From: Candidatus Phosphoribacter baldrii
GTDB lineage: Bacteria; Actinomycetota; Actinomycetes; Actinomycetales; Dermatophilaceae
Reading direction: 5' to 3'
Assembly: GCA_016704565.1 (NCBI GenBank)
Contig: JADIZV010000001.1
Span: 868,001 to 932,000 of the forward strand
Length of the DNA stretch: 64,000 bases
Shown here: one piece after another, positions 11,101 to 19,066 of the stretch
Layout of the letters: every line of letters begins with the position of its first letter
Numbering within the stretch: position 1 is the first letter of the stretch
Translations under genes and position numbers: made by a program
The notes under the pieces: model-generated
What the model was told of the DNA's origin: nothing
The model's input: only the letters and a program-made list of their open reading frames with translations
Databases searched by the model: none

Positions 11101-11360
11101 CAGATGACTGAGAGCTCCTCGCCAAGCCGATCTTCGTCGAGTGATTGGAGCGTGACGACGTGCTGCTCTTGCGCCCGCGCCTCGTCCGCCGGGCTGCGCG
11201 GCAGCCCCTGGCGCTTGACTTCCGCGACGGCCCATGTGGCGCCGCGAACCTCGACAACTCGACCGGGCTCCGGAAGCTCCGGGAGGGCTGGCTGTCGGTG
11301 CTCGGTGTCAGGCTGAGCGGGTGCCGCCGATGGCGAGCTCGCTGCTGTCGGTGAGAACAA
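8151..11360 (-). CDS. drmD: DISARM SNF2-family helicase DrmD
   Basis: This 1069-residue SNF2/Swi2-type protein has Walker A DDVGLGKTIEAGL near residue 170, the DEAH box (VVDEAHHVAP) near 285, SATPHNGHTE near 330, motif V ATDAAGEGIDLQ near 610 and motif VI EQRIGRIDRYGQ near 640. A charged, coiled C-terminus follows. It is the first gene of the DISARM class 1 operon. The start is a TTG at 11360, chosen because GGAAGGGGGG lies about seven bases upstream. The divergent region to 11511 contains the 47-base palindrome. The large helicase signature and the order with drmMI, drmA and drmB make the call firm. Confidence 0.88.
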   Translation of the reverse strand: MFSPTAASSPSAAPAQPDTEHRQPALPELPEPGRVVEVRGATWAVAEVKRQGLPRSPADEARAQEQHVVTLQSLDEDRLGEELSVIWELEVGHTVVPDQGLPLTISAEAFDDPNTLGAFVDAVRWGAVTSADAGAFQSPFRSGANVEAYQLEPLRRALTSPRTNLLLADDVGLGKTIEAGLVIQELLLRHRARTVVIVCPPSLSLKWQDEMRDKFGLDFVIVDSALMAQVRRSHGLAANPFRLFPRVIVSMAWLPSPRAQRLLRDVLADTRHTASARRFAFDMLVVDEAHHVAPASPSVIGGGRGYAVDSLRTQATRALAERCEHRLFLSATPHNGHTESFTALLEMIDNRRFSRGAQIDRQALDEVKVRRLKSQITDKDFKQRSIQTLPFTPTSGEEGAFDDLATILDRSARANALGGSGRSGEIVSLLLKKRFLSSPWAFARTLELYDAARRPAAIADPDADYYAEVLGSGQSDEEEGLTEHPEFSALRAAKINDPLSAATSAELDRLVAWGRGYQHRPDSRLTALLTMLDSVCRPDGRTWSNERVVVFTEYADTLEWIVDVLTQRGYGPVLDTIQGSTPPEKRELTKARFNAAPDEAPIRVLVATDAAGEGIDLQAHCHRLVSFDVPFNPSRLEQRIGRIDRYGQRETPLVYYFSPDHEASTFAADARFLRGIAVKVSTVQTDIGSVNPLIDEEIQRHFGVAPVRRPARATSADAVTEVLASGRALNASLTDLARTYAARKEILHLTPFNARRVVDTALTLSAQPTLVETGDDRTDAQVFAVPSLSPKWQRALDGLDTRLAPGVWRRITFDDHAATDRTDLVHIHLGHPLLQKSARILRNSLFGSDSRVHRVTAVVVDGASASCVAAVSRLVLVGRGGLRLHEEVFLTGIRIRGRELAEEKVESLLDRTLDSPDLALTSAAVRASLARAWNADDSQLRDRLDDAMRRRAERQHARVSKQLDDRRDGDLDRAYKIFAAFRVNLVDSLRRLKEEEAQQQLMLLPDDQQRQRQRDIRAMEDRLRTLDDELARELAGIRERYADVQPYVSAAAVVFALTSADAEIFGGGS

Positions 11361-11458
11361 AGCCGGTCCCCCCTTCCAGGATGTGTGATGTCTTCCCTAC
11401 CCAACCACCCTGTGGCGCTTGAGTCGCGTCGAGGCGCGCTCGGCGCTTGGACGCTTGG

Positions 11459-11505
11459 TCACTCTGACATGCTCTTGCGAAAATCGCAAGAGCATGTCAG
11501 AGTGA
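11459..11505. promoter_or_regulatory. 47-base perfect palindrome, likely operator or hairpin before the XRE/ImmA gene
   Basis: Arms of 22 bases (11459-11480 and 11484-11505, beginning TCACTCTGACATGC) are perfectly complementary around an AAA loop. The right arm ends five bases before the ATG at 11511, leaving no room for a normal ribosome binding site. It sits about 100 bp upstream of drmD on the other strand. As DNA it could be an operator controlling both directions; as RNA it would be a very stable hairpin at the 5' end of the regulator message. Confidence 0.75.
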
Positions 11506-11510
11506 ATCGC

Positions 11511-12626
11511 ATGACCACGCCAGCGGATCGGGTCCGCGACCTCGTTGCGAGCAGCGGTGTGAGCCAGGGGGATTACGCACAGTCGGTGGGTCTGGACCCC
11601 ACCAAGTTGTCCAAATCGCTGTCGGGCGCTCGACGCTTCTCATCGCTCGACCTCGCTCGCATAGCCGAGCGTTCCCATGTCACGGTCGACTGGCTGTTGA
11701 CCGGCGACCAGCCGGTGATGGCCACGGCAGCCCGCGCGGCGAAGGGGAGCGCCACCGAAGTCGCCGTGGCGGAGGCCGAGCGGTTGGTCGAGCTGCGCGA
11801 ATCTGCCGCTCGCCTGGGATATCCCCAGCCCTATCGCCCGCTCCCGCCCCGGGTGGCGACGAGCGGACCGGCATCGGGGCGATCCCGTTGGCGGGCCGAC
11901 ATCGCCGGGGCTGAGTTGGCTGCCGAGGCCCTCGCTCGGCTGGGGTCCATGGATCTGGATCCAATCGCTCTTGACCTGGCCAGCGTTGTGGAGACCGCCT
12001 TTGGTGTCGACGTCGCGATCACCTCGTTGGGCGAGGGCTTCGACGGGCTATCGGTGTCAACCGAACGCGCGCGACTGATCCTTACTGCCCTGACCACTCG
12101 CGCCTACCGGCAGCGGTTCACCATCGCCCACGAGCTCGGTCATCTGCTTGCCGGCGACGATCAGGGAGTCCATCTCGATCGAGACGTCTTCGCGTCGGGC
12201 GACACATCGGAGCGACGGGCCAATGCCTTCGCAGCTGCCTTCTTGATGCCCGAGACGATCCTGCGCGGGCGAGTTGGGCGCGGCTTTGACCGTCGTGGCT
12301 TCGCAGCCTTGGCGATATCGCTCATGGTGTCCCCTCAGGCGCTGGCGATCAGGCTGCGAGACATGCGTCTCATCGACCCCGGGGCCGCCGATGACTGGAG
12401 GGCCATGACTGCCGTAGAGGCGGGCCGAGTGGCCGGTGTCGGTCCTCAGGTCGGTGCGGCGGCGGCATACTCCACGTCCGAGCGACGCCCTGGGTTGTTG
12501 GCGCGAGACCTCTTTGCGGCCTACCTCGACGAGAGGACCACACTGCGCCCCTACGCGAACCTCCTTGGGGTGGACACGGATACCTTGCGTGCCGACCTTG
12601 AGCGCAACGGTGAGGCGGACCGCTGA
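11511..12626 (+). CDS. XRE-family regulator fused to ImmA/IrrE-type metallopeptidase
   Basis: This is a 371-residue two-domain protein. Residues about 5-62 are a helix-turn-helix of XRE type (VSQGDYAQSVGLDP region). Residues about 140-310 form an ImmA/IrrE peptidase with the zinc motif HELGH near 206. In phage and mobile elements ImmA-like proteases cleave repressors in response to DNA damage; fused XRE-ImmA proteins also act in toxin-antitoxin-like pairs. The reading frame stays open upstream across the palindrome, so an earlier start at 11469 is possible, but ATG 11511 begins exactly at the HTH domain. The PIN-domain gene follows after one base. Its position divergent from drmD suggests control of DISARM, which is inference. 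Confidence 0.85.
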   Translation: MTTPADRVRDLVASSGVSQGDYAQSVGLDPTKLSKSLSGARRFSSLDLARIAERSHVTVDWLLTGDQPVMATAARAAKGSATEVAVAEAERLVELRESAARLGYPQPYRPLPPRVATSGPASGRSRWRADIAGAELAAEALARLGSMDLDPIALDLASVVETAFGVDVAITSLGEGFDGLSVSTERARLILTALTTRAYRQRFTIAHELGHLLAGDDQGVHLDRDVFASGDTSERRANAFAAAFLMPETILRGRVGRGFDRRGFAALAISLMVSPQALAIRLRDMRLIDPGAADDWRAMTAVEAGRVAGVGPQVGAAAAYSTSERRPGLLARDLFAAYLDERTTLRPYANLLGVDTDTLRADLERNGEADR

Positions 12627-12627
12627 C

Positions 12628-13167
12628 GTGACTGCTGCCGTCTTCCCCGACAACACGGTGCTGTGCAACTTCGCTGCCGTGCGTCGGCTTGACCTTCTGG
12701 AGGGGTTCCTCCGTGGGCGAGGGAGATGGACGGAAGCTGTTGCGGCAGAGGCGTTGAACTCCTCTCGGCAATTGCCTGATCTGGCGACCATCCACACGGC
12801 GGGGTGGTTGGGAGAGCCGATCGAGATCGATGACGAATCCGCGGTGGCGCTCGTCGAGCATCTACGGATCGACGTCTTCGGTGGGACCACCAGTCGTCCC
12901 ACGAAGCACTTGGGCGAGGCTCAGACCTGCTTCCTGCTTCGGGAAGATCCGACGTGGGTTGGGTCCTGGTGGGTGAGCGACGATCGGGACTCCTTGGAGT
13001 TCGCTCGGCGCCAAGGCATTCACACCCGGGAGACCATCGACATTGTTGCCGGCATCGTTGCCGACGGCGATCTGACGGCTGGGCACGGACTGGAGTTGAT
13101 GCGGAGCATGGTGGACGCGGGGCGGACGCTGAGGCTGCCGTCGACGCCGAGGGATCTCGTCTTGTGA
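12628..13167 (+). CDS. PIN-domain protein (putative RNase partner of the XRE/ImmA protein)
   Basis: This 179-residue protein starts at a GTG one base after the upstream stop. PIN-type acidic residues are visible: Asp in FPDNTVLCNF near the start, Glu in KHLGEAQTC and the pair in VSDDRDSLEFA. PIN domains are mostly metal-dependent RNases and often toxins. Paired here with an XRE-ImmA protein that could act as antitoxin and regulator, it resembles a type II toxin-antitoxin-like cassette. The protein is longer than classical VapC. The nuclease role is inferred from motifs only. Confidence 0.7.
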   Translation: MTAAVFPDNTVLCNFAAVRRLDLLEGFLRGRGRWTEAVAAEALNSSRQLPDLATIHTAGWLGEPIEIDDESAVALVEHLRIDVFGGTTSRPTKHLGEAQTCFLLREDPTWVGSWWVSDDRDSLEFARRQGIHTRETIDIVAGIVADGDLTAGHGLELMRSMVDAGRTLRLPSTPRDLVL

Positions 13168-13173
13168 CGGTTG

Positions 13174-13217
13174 CCGAGGCTAGCCCCGAGCGAGGTGAGG
13201 CTCGGGGCTAGCCTCGG
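13174..13217. terminator. Strong hairpin after the PIN gene
   Basis: An 18-bp perfect stem (CCGAGGCTAGCCCCGAGC and its complement) with an 8-base loop, seven bases after the PIN gene stop. There is no T tract, as is common for actinobacterial hairpin terminators. It also lies downstream of the convergent lipoprotein gene. Confidence 0.75.
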
Positions 13218-13331
13218 CCGGCGCCGGATCCCAACAACAATGCCGTCTGCGCCTCGGCTGCCCGCGCTTGCCCGCACGTCGCCAGCCTTGGGATGCGCTC
13301 ACGTCGAGGGCGTCTGGACCACCCGCGAAGG

Positions 13332-13357
13332 GGTATGCCGTGTGCACACGGCATACC
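13332..13357. repeat. 26-bp perfect palindrome made of two inverted GTATGCCG copies
   Basis: The sequence reads GGTATGCCGTGTG and then its exact reverse complement. It lies between the convergent PIN and lipoprotein genes, 30 bases from the lipoprotein stop. It may serve as a second terminator. It is one of four intergenic inverted pairs of the window-wide octamer. Confidence 0.85.
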
Positions 13358-13386
13358 GCCGCACCGGTTAGCCCCCGGCGACTTGC

Positions 13387-13920
13387 TCAGGAGCAAACGA
13401 TCTGCACTGCGGAGGTGAATCGGCCCAGCGCGTCGCTGAACTCGCCGAGGTATTGGGACGCGCCAGCCTGATCCTTGCCCACGACCTTGAGGCTGGCGGT
13501 CTTGAGGTTGGCGTAGATGGGCACCAGGTCGAAGGGCACGTCGTTGGATGCCGCCCCGCTGTATGCCGAGTCGAAGTCCGCTTGGGTCACCTTGCCTTGG
13601 CTCGCCAGCCCGCCGATCTTCGTGGCGGCCATGAGGACGGTGGAGGAGGCCTTGCACTCCGGGGAGCTCACCCCGTACTTCTTCACGTCGGCGACGGGAG
13701 ACGCCGGTGTCGGCGCCGGTGTCGGCTTGTCCGCGGCGGCCGGTGTCGTGGGCGCCCCGCCACCGCCGGACGAAGCGCCGGAGTCGGTGACCCGGGGGCT
13801 GGCAGCAGCCGGACCAGCGGGGGTCGGTGCCCCGGAGGAGGTAGCGGAGCCGCCGCAGCCGGCAAGTCCTACAGAGGCGGCCAGGGCCAGGCCGATGATT
13901 GCTCGCACATGACTAGACAT
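13387..13920 (-). CDS. Putative secreted lipoprotein, unknown function
   Basis: This 177-residue protein has a short basic N-terminus and a hydrophobic stretch ending in the lipobox LAGC (Cys near residue 21). A Ser/Gly/Pro/Ala-rich linker spans residues about 25-80, followed by a small helical domain to the end. The ATG at 13920 was chosen because it places the signal peptide at the N-terminus with GGTGG just upstream; the longer open frame has no signal peptide. No known family is recognised. Three direct repeats lie 43-96 bases upstream of the start and may regulate it. Confidence 0.75.
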   Translation of the reverse strand: MSSHVRAIIGLALAASVGLAGCGGSATSSGAPTPAGPAAASPRVTDSGASSGGGGAPTTPAAADKPTPAPTPASPVADVKKYGVSSPECKASSTVLMAATKIGGLASQGKVTQADFDSAYSGAASNDVPFDLVPIYANLKTASLKVVGKDQAGASQYLGEFSDALGRFTSAVQIVCS

Positions 13921-13962
13921 GCCACCACGATGACCTGGACTGCCCCATACGGACATCAGGGG

Positions 13963-14016
13963 TCGGTACTCAACCTTGCTCGCCTCGGTACTCAACGCCC
14001 GGCTTCGGCGCTCAAC
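13963..14016 (-). promoter_or_regulatory. Three direct repeats GTTGAGYRCCGA upstream of the lipoprotein gene
   Basis: On the minus strand GTTGAGTACCGA occurs at 13963-13974 and 13985-13996 and GTTGAGCGCCGA at 14005-14016. Spacing is 22 and 20 bases, close to two helical turns, as for tandem sites of an activator bound on one DNA face. They lie between the oxidoreductase operon end and the lipoprotein start. Confidence 0.5.
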
Positions 14017-14084
14017 ACCCACAGAACGGGCCCTGGTTGGGGGCTCGGGCTCGACGTCAGCCCGTGCAGATCTGGCCGCGCAAA

Positions 14085-14628
14085 TCAGGCGCGAGCAGCC
14101 ACAGCGCACTCGGCGCCCCGAGCGAACGCCGCCCGGTTGCCGTCCATCAGGTGCGCCTTGCGCTCACCCAGCTTGTGCTCCAACGCACCGAGCACGCTCT
14201 CCGGGCGCACGCACTTGGTCACCTCGACGAACGCGCCCATCATCACCATGTTCGTCATCTTGGCGTTGCCCAGCTCCTGCGCAATCTCGTTGCACGGCAC
14301 ATAGATTGCCTCCACGTGCGACCGGGTCACCTTCTCCTCGATGAGTGAGCTGTTGACCAACACGAACCCACCCGGCACCACGTCCGGGACGAACTTCTCC
14401 ATCGACGGCAGGTTCATCACGATGAGCGAGGTCGCGTCATGCGCGATGACCGGCGACGGGATCGGCTCGGGCGAGATGATCACCGAACAGTTCGCCGTGC
14501 CGCCACGCATCTCCGGCCCATAGGACGGCAGCCACGACACCTCAAGCCCGTCGTCCAGCGCCGCCTGCGCGAGCAACTGGCCCATGAGCATGATCCCCTG
14601 CCCGCCGAAGCCGGCGAGGATGCACTTC

Positions 14629-14639
<11 letters not shown>
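14085..14639 (-). CDS. 2-oxoacid:ferredoxin oxidoreductase, gamma subunit
   Basis: This 184-residue protein contains GFGGQGIMLMGQLLAQAA near the start and SYGPEMRGGTANC near residue 48, signatures of the gamma domain of pyruvate/2-ketoacid ferredoxin oxidoreductases. It is the last gene of a four-subunit set (ferredoxin, alpha, beta, gamma), which decarboxylates a 2-oxoacid to acyl-CoA and reduces ferredoxin in the cytoplasm. The GTG at 14639 overlaps the beta-subunit end by 11 bases; upstream in-frame codons are inside the beta gene. The sequence appears complete. Confidence 0.88.
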
Positions 14640-15503
<864 letters not shown>

Positions 15504-15507
<4 letters not shown>

Positions 15508-16646
15508 CGCGCACCGCCCGTCGTGCTCCCTGTCCCAACGCCCTGGTATGCCGTCGCGCCGCTACCTTCCGTCGCGCCGCCAACTGCCGTCGCGCCCAGT
15601 AACTCACGGACCCGCTCGGCGACCAGCGCCGGCGTGGGCACCATGCCGCCGGTCCGTCCGACAAAGCTGATCGGCAGCCGTCCCTCGTTGGCGATCCGCA
15701 CGTCGTCGATCATCTGGCCCATGCTCATCTCGACGACGAGCAACTGCCGCACCGAGTCGGGCAGCGTCTCGAAAACGCCCATCGGATAAGGGAACAGCGT
15801 GATCGGCCGGATGAGCCCGATGTGGATGCCTTCCTCGGCCAACGTCGCCATCGCGCTGCGGACGATCCGCGCCGTCGTCCCATAGGCGACGACGACGATC
15901 TCGGCCCCCTCCAGCCCGACCGTCTCGACGAGCGGCTCGTTGACCTTCATCGCTTCGTATTTCGCGAACAGCCGGTGGATGTGCTCCTCCAACTCCTCGG
16001 GCTTGAGATACAGCGAGTTGATGACCCGCGGGGCGCGCTCGCCCATCGTCCCGGTGGCCGCAAAGTCCTTCGCGGGCAGCTCCATCCGGGGCAGATCGTC
16101 GCGGAACTCGACCGGCTCCATCATCTGGCCGAGCATCCCGTCGGCCAGCACCATGACCGGGTTGCGGTAGTAGTCGGCCTTGTCGAACGCGATCTGCACG
16201 AGGTCGGCCAGCTCCTGCAAGCTTGCGGGGGCATAGACCAGCAGGCGGTAGTCGCCGTTCCCGCCGCCCCGCGTCGCCTGGAAATAGTCTGACTGAGAGG
16301 GCTGTATGCCGCCCAACCCCGGTCCGCCGCGCATGACGTTGACGATGACGCACGGCAGCTCGGCGCCGGCGATGTAGGAGATCCCCTCCTGCTTGAGCGC
16401 GATCCCCGGCGACGACGACGAGGTCATCACCCGGGCCCCGCTGCCGCTGGCCCCATAGACCATGTTGATGGCCGCGATCTCACTCTCGGCCTGGACGAAC
16501 ACGCCACCGACTTTGGGCAACTGTGCCGCCATGTATTCAGGCAGCTCGGTCTGCGGGGTGATCGGGTAGCCGAAGAACGCTCGGCACCCGGCCCGGATGG
16601 CTGCCGCCCCGATGACCTCGTTGCCCTTCATCAACGTCCTAGGCAT
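15504..16646 (-). CDS. vorB: 2-oxoacid:ferredoxin oxidoreductase, alpha subunit (VorB type)
   Basis: This is an alpha subunit of about 380 residues. It opens with MKGNEVIGAAAIRAGCRAFFGYPITPQTELPEY, the hallmark N-terminus of VorB-like subunits, and has GGPGLGGIQPSQSDYFQATRGG in the middle. It binds the 2-oxoacid/CoA side of the complex. The start may be ATG 16646 or ATG 16631; the latter has AGGA six to seven bases upstream and fits the family N-terminus. Ferredoxin (delta) precedes it and overlaps by a few bases. Such oxygen-sensitive four-subunit enzymes are unusual in actinobacteria, where two-subunit KorAB is the common form. Confidence 0.85.
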
Positions 16647-16932
16647 GGACGAGCTGCCTCCCGGCCACGCGCTCACGCACAGCGCCGCCGCGCACGACAC
16701 CCTCGCGGGCGATCCGGTCCTGGGTGACCGTGATCCCCTGGTCAGGGCACATGAGCGCGCAGTTGGCGCACCCGTTGCACCGGGCCGGGTCGGTGATCAT
16801 CACCGGGTGGTAGCCCTTGCGGTTGATCTCCGACTCGTCGAGCACCAGCAGGTGGGTCGCGCAGGCCGTGACGCACAGGCCGCAGCCCTTGCAGATGTCG
16901 CGGTTGAAGGTCACCGTTCCCTGGGTCGCCAT
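16639..16932 (-). CDS. 2x[4Fe-4S] ferredoxin subunit of the oxidoreductase (delta)
   Basis: This 97-residue protein has two CxxCxxC...C clusters: CKGCGLCVTAC near residue 15 and CNGCANCALMCP near residue 53. It is the electron acceptor subunit joining the alpha/beta/gamma enzyme to the cellular ferredoxin pool. The ATG at 16932 is supported by AAAGGAGA about six bases upstream. Located between the MinD-like ATPase gene and the alpha subunit. Confidence 0.9.
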   Translation of the reverse strand: MATQGTVTFNRDICKGCGLCVTACATHLLVLDESEINRKGYHPVMITDPARCNGCANCALMCPDQGITVTQDRIAREGVVRGGAVRERVAGRQLVHA

Positions 16933-16948
16933 TGCGATCTCCTTTCCC

Positions 16949-17656
16949 TTACATCCACGCGTCGCGTAGGTAGAGGCCGATGGGCAGCAGCTCGCCCTCC
17001 ACGGGCGCGCCGAGACGGTCGGCAAGACCGTCGAGAGCTGAGGGGATGCCACACACGAAGCGGATCGGCAGACCGGTCTGCTCGCTGACGGCCTGGGTCA
17101 GCCGATAGCCGGCGACCACGTCGTCGACGGTCGTGTCACGGCATACATGCGTGTTGGAGATCAGCCCACCCACGGTGAGGGACGATGTGGCCTCGATGGC
17201 GCGCAGGTGGTGCAGCACGCCCGCGACGTCGACGGTCTCGGGCCGGTAGGCGTTGACGACGAGCAGGACCTCGGCGGTGCGGCGGCGCAGGTCGGCGGCG
17301 AACTCCGCGAGCACGCGCACCCCGACCTCGTTGCCGCCCACGTCGAGGATGACATCGCAGGTCGGGTCGGCTAGGGGGATGTGCACCTCGGGCGACACCG
17401 CGGGCAGGTCAAGCGTGATGGTGTGCCCGAGACTGGAGCTGATCACCCGGATGCCCGCGGCCGTCATGAGATCGGCCTGTTCGCGGGAGCGGAAGTACGG
17501 GTTGACGACGTCGAGGTCGGCGAGCGCGACCGGGACGCCTTGGGCCGCCAGGCGCATCGCCAGCGAGACCGAGACCTCGGTCTTCCCGCTGCCGTAGTGC
17601 CCCGTGACGACACGCACGGCGCCATGCCGTGTGGACGCCACCGATTCGGTGCCCAT
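16949..17656 (-). CDS. MinD/ParA-family nucleotide-binding protein
   Basis: This 235-residue P-loop ATPase carries GHYGSGKTEVSVSLA (Walker A, residues about 17-32) and the switch region LADLDVVNPYFRSRE. Genes of this kind often sit beside 2-oxoacid:ferredoxin oxidoreductase genes, possibly for cofactor or Fe-S handling; the role is not established. ATG 17656 was chosen since CGGAGA precedes it and the Walker A then falls near the N-terminus. It is the first gene of the oxidoreductase operon, 16 bases before the ferredoxin gene. Confidence 0.8.
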   Translation of the reverse strand: MGTESVASTRHGAVRVVTGHYGSGKTEVSVSLAMRLAAQGVPVALADLDVVNPYFRSREQADLMTAAGIRVISSSLGHTITLDLPAVSPEVHIPLADPTCDVILDVGGNEVGVRVLAEFAADLRRRTAEVLLVVNAYRPETVDVAGVLHHLRAIEATSSLTVGGLISNTHVCRDTTVDDVVAGYRLTQAVSEQTGLPIRFVCGIPSALDGLADRLGAPVEGELLPIGLYLRDAWM

Positions 17657-17802
17657 GTCCGTCTCCGTCCCGCGCCTTGTGGGCGTGGCTTGACTGGCGC
17701 GGCCCCTTGTGAGGGCCACGACTTCCATCAAGTGTAGGAGCCGGACCCGCGCTCCCCGATGTGTCTATGGTCCCCTTTCGTGCTCCCCCAGCCCGCGGCT
17801 CC

Positions 17803-17839
17803 GGTATGCCGTGTGCTCACCGTGAGCGGGCGGCATACC
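17803..17839. repeat. Hairpin of two inverted GTATGCCG copies in a divergent intergenic region
   Basis: GGTATGCCG (17803-17811) and CGGCATACC (17831-17839) enclose an inner dyad GCTCAC-C-GTGAGC (17815-17827). The 300-base gap 17657-17956 separates two divergent genes, so this pair cannot be a simple terminator. No other clear promoter was resolved in the gap. Confidence 0.8.
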
Positions 17840-17956
17840 TGACCGTTGGGGTGGGCGCAACTGACCCAAGGTCCAATGGCGGGCCCTCCCGATGCCGCCC
17901 TAGCGTCGAGTCACGGGGCTCTCCCCGCCTCGCTGTTGCCCGGAAGGACACCTCTG

Positions 17957-18979
17957 ATGCCTGCGCTACTCTCCCGCCTGCGCCGCGTTTCCCGCCCATC
18001 ACGGTCGACGGGCTGGGCGGCCGCCCTGGCCCTGGTGCTCGTGAGCGCGCTCGCGGGCCTGGCCACCCCGACAGCTGCGGCCGCGGCCCCTGCTGGAGGC
18101 TCAGCGGCGTCCCACATTGCGCCTGCAGTGGCCTCTGCTGCGCTGGCTCCCACGGCCCAGCTGGACTTCCCCTCGATGGACGTCGCCGTTGCGGTGATCT
18201 CCCCGGCGGCCGCCGCGGGCATAGTCCCGGCCACGATCTCCTTCGACGGGACCGGGTCCTACTGCTTGGAGGTCTGCTCGATCACCAGTTGGGAGTGGAC
18301 CTTCGGGGACGGCGCGGGCGCCAGCGGACCCTTGGCGAGCCACACCTACCTGACGTCCGGCCTCTATACCGTCACTCTGACGGTGCACTCGAGCAACGGA
18401 CTGACCGGGACGACGAGTATCCAGGTCAATGCGTGGACCTACACCTTGGGGTCGTTCACGATGACCCCGACTCGAGGGTTGGTGCCGCTCGCGGTGGCGT
18501 TCGATGCCAGCGCCTCGGTGTCCAACTGGGACCGGCCGATCGTGTCCTACGCCTGGGATTTCGGTGATGGCACGACGGGCAGCGGGCGACTGGTGTCCCA
18601 CACCTACACCACGCCGGCCGTGCGTCAGGTGGCGCTCACGGTGACCGACAGCATGGGCGGCTACCAGACGGTCGGAGGCTATGTCTTTGTCCAGGACCCG
18701 ATGCTGCCGCCGACCAACCTCAAGGCGACCTCGCCCACCAAGGGTGCGGTGAAACTGTCCTGGACCAACCGGATGGTCCTCGTGTCGGAGTTGAACATCG
18801 AGCGGTGCGCCGGGTCGTCGTGCACGTCGTTCGTGCCGATCTTCGTGACGCAGGGGACGACGACGAGCTTCTCGGAGTCGGGGCTGAAGTCAGGGACGAC
18901 CTTCCGCTACCGGATCCGGGTCGTCGACTACCTCGGCAACACCGGCTACTCCTCGATCGTGTCGGTCAAGACCCGCTGA
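17957..18979 (+). CDS. Secreted PKD-domain protein with C-terminal fibronectin-III-like domain
   Basis: This 340-residue protein has an N-terminal signal peptide (basic RLRRVSRPSR, hydrophobic core, AAAA cleavage region by about residue 40). Two PKD domains follow, with WTFGDG near residue 117 and WDFGDGTTGSG near residue 200. A fibronectin-III-like domain (PTNLKATSPTKGAVKLSW) forms the C-terminus. Such proteins act outside the cell in adhesion or binding of carbohydrate or protein. ATG 17957 is backed by GGAAGGA upstream. No catalytic domain is seen. Confidence 0.78.
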   Translation: MPALLSRLRRVSRPSRSTGWAAALALVLVSALAGLATPTAAAAAPAGGSAASHIAPAVASAALAPTAQLDFPSMDVAVAVISPAAAAGIVPATISFDGTGSYCLEVCSITSWEWTFGDGAGASGPLASHTYLTSGLYTVTLTVHSSNGLTGTTSIQVNAWTYTLGSFTMTPTRGLVPLAVAFDASASVSNWDRPIVSYAWDFGDGTTGSGRLVSHTYTTPAVRQVALTVTDSMGGYQTVGGYVFVQDPMLPPTNLKATSPTKGAVKLSWTNRMVLVSELNIERCAGSSCTSFVPIFVTQGTTTSFSESGLKSGTTFRYRIRVVDYLGNTGYSSIVSVKTR

Positions 18980-19002
18980 CCCACCGACCCCGCTGACCTT
19001 GT

Positions 19003-19057
19003 GCCGGGTCGAGGTATTCCGCCATCGTCTGCAGATGGCCGAATACCTCGACCCGGC
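19003..19057. repeat. Intergenic hairpin, copy 1 of a two-copy family
   Basis: A 24-base arm (GCCGGGTCGAGGTATTCC..., 19003-19026) pairs with 19034-19057 with one mismatch. It lies between the PKD gene and the hydrolase gene and could terminate the former. A closely related hairpin occurs at 20509-20557, so this is a dispersed element, not chance. Confidence 0.75.
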
Positions 19058-19066
19058 GAGGGTCTC

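Noticed and set aside
12628..13167. DrmC or another DISARM nuclease
   Set aside because: The protein shows PIN-type acidic residues and no HKD phospholipase-D motif, is on the opposite strand and is paired with XRE-ImmA.
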